A DNA stretch of 64,000 nt from Streblospio benedicti (taxonomy: Eukaryota; Annelida; Polychaeta; Spionida; Spionidae). Of the stretch, positions 59,060-64,000 are shown one piece after another; the first letter of the stretch is position 1; every line of letters starts with the position of its first letter. The notes below the pieces were generated by a model, which worked only from the letters and a program-made list of their open reading frames with translations, did not search any database and was not told where the DNA came from. Location of the stretch: assembly GCA_019095985.1 (NCBI GenBank), contig CM032660.1:45426822-45490821 (forward strand), in the 5' to 3' direction. Both the position numbers and the translations under genes were made by a program.

Positions 59060-62000
59060 AATAATCTGGTATTCTGAATGGTGGTGAATCATTGGAAACC
59101 ATTGTTGATCAAGATGATGTTGATCTAACTACAATAGACAACAATGATTTTCAACAAGTGGTAGCAGAAGATTTTAAACTTTATACAATGGAGGAGGATG
59201 TGAACATTGCATCATTAAATAATTCACAAGAAAATAAACACTACAACGTATTAACCCAAGGCACTATACTATAAAAAGTGGTGTTATTGCACCTTTTTTG
59301 CAAGGGTTTCTAAAGATATCATCATCTCACAATGTCACATTTTTATATTCAAATGATGATGTTTGCGTTATACCAGTGATTGACTCAATTGATGGTATGC
59401 AATTAAAACCAGGCTGCCAAGTTGATCAGGTTACACAAGAACTTGTAGGTCTTACAACAAGGTGTGATGCTAATTATGTTAAGTCTAATCCAATGCCAGA
59501 ACCAAGCAAGTTGAAGAAGCTGATTGTGTCAGAAACATCAGTTTCTAACCTATCATCAGTTGATAATAAGATCAAGATACCATATGCTGTGTATTATGAT
59601 TCCAATCAAAAAGATTGTGATAGTGAATTGGCCAGAACAAAGGAGAGGATTTGTCAAGTGAAAGTTTGTATGGAATGTACAAAAACATTACATGTTGAAG
59701 ACAATGTAATAAAAGATTCCCCAGATGCTATATCATGTTGTTCACATTGGTTAGAGTGTAAAAATGATAATGCAATATGCCAAAGTTGTGTTTTGAAGCT
59801 GGGCACACAAGCACAGATCCATTGCTTAGGAAATGTGATCCTTGTATGAAGAAAGGCAGCAAGTGTGTGAAGATGTTAGTAGTTGTTACAGTTCAAGACT
59901 GTGCAGTGATAAATAAAAACGTGATGGATCGCATTAATGCTGGTGAGTTGAAAGAATCGTTACCTCATCTGAGAGCTACCTCAGATCCTATACATGATGC
60001 AAAAAAACTGCAGAAACTCTTTCAGCAATTGCTTCCTTTTACTTGATGGTGAACATGCAAATTTGTCAATCATCAGAAATATACGTGAACATTATATAGA
60101 TGGTGAAATATTACGTAAACTTTTACCATTGGATGTTGTTCGCAACAAAGACAGGATGGATTCTAAATCACCTAGAATGCTTTCGACTATTACAGAGCAC
60201 ATTTCAGGTGTCACTGTAGTGCATCCCCTAACCCCTAAAATATGGAGACTGACATCTGACAATGAAGAAGGCACAATAAGATGCCCTATTGATGTTACTG
60301 TAGCTGATATGGAATTATTGGTACTGCAAGCAACTGCAAGTCCCAATATATTCAGCATAAGATTGCACTACCCTGCACAAATAAAAAAGATGTACCATGC
60401 ACCAGATAAAGCAACATCCATTCATTTCTCCAGTGGAATTTTGTTTGTTTGTGCACCAACAGGAGTGTTCTATATTGATCATGGCAATGTTCTTACAGTT
60501 CAGACACAAAAAATGAGGCGACCAGAGGCTGAAGAATACATACAAAAAAATAAGATCATGAAAAAGAAGGACATGGATATAACTCTGCTTACTGCTCTAA
60601 AGGCTAGAATAAAAAAAGAGTGGATAAAGGGTAAAAACAAAAGACCCTGTTGTATTGTTACTAGATATTTCATGTCCAAGTGCATTATGCTGCCATGAAG
60701 ATATTTTGTTTGTATGCAACAAATATTCATTGTATCAAATTCAGCTCAATCAGAACTACATTTCAATGGATGCCAAATTGATAAGAGAAATCAAACTGTC
60801 ACATGTTACTATTCCTTCAAAAGCATATGCTACAGTAACAATCATGTATCATATATGACATTCAATGGAGGCATGAAATCCCTTGATTTGAATACTGAAG
60901 CTGAGGGTGACTCTGGTTCATGCTGATGAAAAACATTGCCCCATATGGTTGTTATCACAAACAGAGAGGACATCTTTATTTTACAGACAGCAAGTCAAAT
61001 ACAGTAAAGTCCTATACTTTGAATGGAATATCAACCATTGCAGGGGGAGGTGATGATGTTAACTTTTATGGTCCTGCTTTGAAAATGTTGTTCGGACAGC
61101 CAACCAATATTGCTATGGAAGAAAAGACTATGTTTGTATGCGATACAGCCAATGATGCTGTGCTACTAATCGTTGGATATTCTGGAATGGCACCATTCCT
61201 TAAAAAGATAGGTTAAGTTTATGATGTATTTTCTGTCCATACCGATTCATCAATGAGTCTCTCAGATGGAATAGAACAATTAAAGAACATAAATGCATAT
61301 TTCTTTTCATTAAAACAGGATGTTGCAAAGCTTTTCAATAAAACTACTAGCCTTCAAGGTTCCCGAGGATGTGTATCCAATGTGTTTGATGACAGTATCA
61401 AAATGTTATTGGAGTGTCTTACATCACTGAAAAGTGATTTTCCCAGCATATCAACTACCATTTCTCTTAATGCTATTGGCACAATAGCAAATGAAAATTT
61501 GTTCGCTAGAATGAGAGATAAAGTAACAACCCCAGACACGCTAGAGTTTGCCATGACATTCCCCAAAGTAGTCTATGAACTTTTAAAAATGTACTGCAAT
61601 CTACCAATACAAATATCATGTTTCTAACTCTTTTTAAGAATCCTTGAGTGGAAATAGTGATATTAACTTTGCTGAAATTCCAAGTTTGCAAAGTTTGACT
61701 CCATTACAAATTTCTATGGAAGATAAGAGACTGCTTCAGACATAGAGAAGAGATTATCTCATAGGAGTCCGGCAACTCAACATTAGACAGCAAAGTACAA
61801 AGAATAAGGTTGGAACTCTTCCATCGTACACATACCGAAAATCTCATGCCCAACCAAACCCTATTGATATGGCATTATTCTTTTCATTTAGTGAGGCCAT
61901 TGTAGACACACCGAGTGTTCCAAGTTCACAGGCTGCTGCAATTCAAGTATATTGTGATACTATCTTTGTTTTACAGAAGGGCAAATGGTTACCTATCGAA

Positions 62001-62330
62001 CATCTAGAATTAATTGGCATTGTTACAAAAGATAGTGTTGATGCTAGTTTTGAATGCAAGACCTAAACAAACAGTGTGGACGATCCCTTGAAATTTAGTT
62101 CAATCATTGAGCAAATTATATCTATAGAGAAAACTACATGAGAAATTGATATCTCATTAATGTCCTTGATGATTATGTCTCAATATTTGCACATGAAGAA
62201 GGTGACAGAATTGAGTCAAATGAAGATACTCTGATGGTGATAGAACCTTTTGAGGAATTACCGGTATCAACTTCGAGAAGTGGTAGAGTAAGGAAAAGAC
62301 CATATGCCTACCAAGATTATCACATGTACT
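59060..62330 (+). pseudogene. Decayed, intronless gene of a multicopy NHL-repeat family, enclosed by long inverted repeats
   Basis: Successive plus-strand frames read the family in order. A Cys-rich block (59298-60000) has VCMECTKTLH, CCSHWLECKNDNAICQSC and CDPCMKKGSKCVKMLVVVTV. A middle block (60000-60400) has LPLDVVRNKDRMDSKSPRML. Propeller-like repeats include FSSGILFVCAPTGVFYIDHG, GHLYFTDSKSNTVKSYTLNG, STIAGGGDD and TMFVCDTANDAVLLIVG. A C-terminal block (61253-61627) has GTIANENLFARMRDKVTTPD and LEFAMTFPKVVYELLKMYC. A basic tail near 62280-62330 ends STSRSGRVRKRPYAYQDYH. I recall this arrangement from abundant uncharacterised predicted proteins of cnidarians, sponges and molluscs. This copy has around six or more frame breaks. 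Function unknown; the enclosing inverted repeats suggest that it is transposon-borne. Confidence 0.65.
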
Positions 62331-62491
62331 AATTGTTGATAAGACTGATAATATATTAGAAATTCTATATATTTGGGCTACAGCACTAGGTCTCATTTAT
62401 AGTGTAGTTTTATTTTTTGGCTGTATTCCTGGTAAAGTGAAATTTGTTTCAAACTTAAATTTTCATTTTATTCACAAACGTTTTTGAGCTC

Positions 62492-62540
62492 CTAAAGGCT
62501 CCTTTTCAAATTAAATTCTAATTTGAAAAGGAGCCTTTAG
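62492..62540. repeat. Perfect 22-base-arm hairpin downstream of the NHL-family gene
   Basis: CTAAAGGCTCCTTTTCAAAT(TA) and its exact inverse around a 5-base loop, about 160 bases after the end of the gene. It could be a structural part of the element or an RNA 3'-end signal. Confidence 0.75.
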
Positions 62541-63320
62541 TCTTGAAAACATGTATGGATAAAATAAAACTTTAAGTTTTGAAATAAAATTTCATTTTAT
62601 CAAGAACTCAGCTGAAAACTAAAACTATAAACTAAATACTGATGATATAGTGTGCATGAATCTTTTAGTTATTTCATAACATATTGTAAAGTATGCTTTC
62701 ATTACTGTGGCATGCAAGTATTAAGTTTTGAATTTGATGTGTGTATATGTACTGAGTTGAAATTACACACATTGTTTAGTGCCATCAAACTGTGTGTTCC
62801 TTAACTGTGTGTTCCTTTGAGGCACGGTTTTCGAGATAATTATATGAATTTTGTTATTGGACTGTATTTTTTATCATTCCATTGTTTTTCTCTGTTATAT
62901 GGTACAAAAAACAAAGTTGTAAAATTTTCACTAGTTGCTTCATAAATTTTTATTTTGTTTGATATGTTTGTTTCAAACAATGTTATATCATTAGATAAGA
63001 TCGTTACCTACACAAAGTATAATTTGTAAGAATTGAAGTACTAATAAGAGAAAATCAAAGTTAAGTAAAAGCACAACATAACCTTTTGCCATAGTTTGTA
63101 AATTACCAAAATACTTTCATGTATATAAAAATGGTTTTATATGGGCCACATAGATTCAGGAGGATTGGTGCATGTCCATAATTAGTGCTAGTGTTAAATG
63201 TACAACTTTAAATGCATCTGGGCCACGTTTTGATTAAAATAGATAAGTTTGTCAATATTTACTTTGATATGATAAAGAATTGCTAATAAATTGTGTTCAA
63301 AATTGTTTTTTTTTTTTATA
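62541..63320. other. Gene-free interior of the large TIR element
   Basis: AT-rich, nothing recognised. Confidence 0.35.
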
Positions 63321-63324
63321 GTGG

Positions 63325-63430
63325 AACATTTTTATAGAAATTATAGTGGAACATGGAACTTAGGGCCAAAAAAGTAGTGGAATATGGAACATAGGGGTAA
63401 AAAAATAGTGGAACATAGAACATAGGACCC
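63325..63430. repeat. Short tandem repeat of a GTGGAACATGGAAC word
   Basis: About three to four imperfect units of the type TAGTGGAACATGGAACATAG followed by A runs, inside the large TIR element. Confidence 0.6.
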
Positions 63431-63479
63431 CTGTGTAACCCCCCCTCTAGTCTAACACCCTTTTGGAAAAAATGATGAC

Positions 63480-64000
63480 GATTGGTACTTACTTCGGTAG
63501 ATATGGCTCATGCTAATGGCAGCCATATTGGGCATTGCCATGGATATGAAGAGTCAATATCATTTATGTACCTTTGTTTGGATTCCTAGACCCAGGCCAA
63601 CATACATTTAGACATAAAAAGTATGATTCTATGACAAGTAGTAAACAATTACCAGCAAATGTAAGATTTCGTTCGATTCGATGGCGGCCAAATTGGATTT
63701 GTCAAACCCAGTGAACGTTACCCCAGGTCAAAATGTTATAGAATTATATGGGTAACCTATTCAATGAAAACCAAGCAAGAAAAAGGCAATAACTATCATA
63801 CAAAGGGGTCATGATCTTAGACATTTGAATTTTTCAGTCAAACGTCATTTAGGGGTAGAGCAGATGCATTTTTATTTGATATCCCGCTGTATGAAAACAA
63901 GCAAGCTAATGACATTTCTCTTTCAGAAATATCAAATAGAGTGTATAGAGACACTTTTGGCCTAATAAGAACATAATCCAACGATTAGTTTTGAAATTAG
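63480..64000. repeat. Right long inverted repeat of the large TIR element (cut by window end)
   Basis: Inverse of 57643-58560 without the foldback insertion. The outermost visible word, GATTAGTTTTGAAATTAG, pairs with CTAATTTCAAAACTAATGG at 57643. Confidence 0.8.

Noticed and set aside
57643-64000. A Polinton-type element
   Set aside because: Long inverted repeats alone would fit, but none of the expected polymerase, integrase, protease, ATPase or capsid genes is visible, and the interior is only about 5 kb with one NHL-type gene.
1-64000. CRISPR arrays, bacterial operons, ribosome-binding sites or rRNA genes
   Set aside because: Introns, TATA promoters, eukaryotic domains and retroelements show this is an animal genome; no such features were seen.

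Overview
This is eukaryotic DNA from an invertebrate animal. Genes are split by GT-AG introns. Intergenic sequence is AT-rich and full of transposon remnants, and there is a 100-base N scaffold gap at 17721-17820. The mix of secreted TSP1/EGF-like and CUB proteins, Penelope elements, a split-direct-repeat tyrosine-recombinase retrotransposon and many short inverted-repeat elements would fit a marine deuterostome such as an acorn worm or amphioxus. No species can be proven from the sequence alone.

Region 1 (0.1-35.2 kb) holds a tandem family of short secreted cysteine-rich genes, all on the minus strand. The pattern is a signal-peptide exon, then a TSP1-like plus EGF-like exon that ends at a conserved phase-1 donor just after a CC(x)SG-type ending. 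Units A (154-855), B (4053-4691) and C (7277-8237) look intact, and unit D has an intact main exon (18722-19022). Units E (21186-21514), H (signal exon only, 28440-28527), G (31691-32511) and F (34956-35144) are decayed. A, B, C and H keep a TATA box about 42 bases before the ATG. A and B use GC-type donors. The final exon after the conserved donor could not be found for any unit. A plus-strand gene with two CUB domains (12081-17369) sits between C and D.

The same region is heavily invaded. A Ngaro/PAT-like element with the layout A1-ORFs-B1-A2-B2 (21531-27333) ends 16 bases from the unit E acceptor. There is a duplicated 1.06-kb block (27334-28395 and 30071-31128), a 2.1-kb TIR element with another inside it in the CUB intron, a CR1/L2-like LINE remnant carrying a captured piece of a unit B-like exon, and several MITE families.

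Region 2 (32.7-47.6 kb) is mostly mobile or repetitive: two Penelope elements with GIY-YIG domains (32704-34275 minus, 42031-43721 plus), a decayed member of a multicopy PIN-like protein family (38620-41045 minus) interrupted by a 0.6-kb insertion, a near-perfect 60-bp-arm hairpin, and a decayed multi-exon gene around 46.1-47.5 kb.

Region 3 (47.6-64 kb) contains a tRNA-related SINE remnant, poly-C and short tandem repeats, an intronless stomatin-like gene with two apparent frame breaks (51772-53251), a 0.87-kb tandem duplication, and a Tx1/L1-like LINE tail. Last comes what I consider the most interesting object: a long inverted repeat (57643-about 58560 against about 63480-64000) enclosing a decayed gene of a multicopy NHL-repeat family (59060-62330). 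This suggests that this protein family travels on a large, undescribed TIR transposon.
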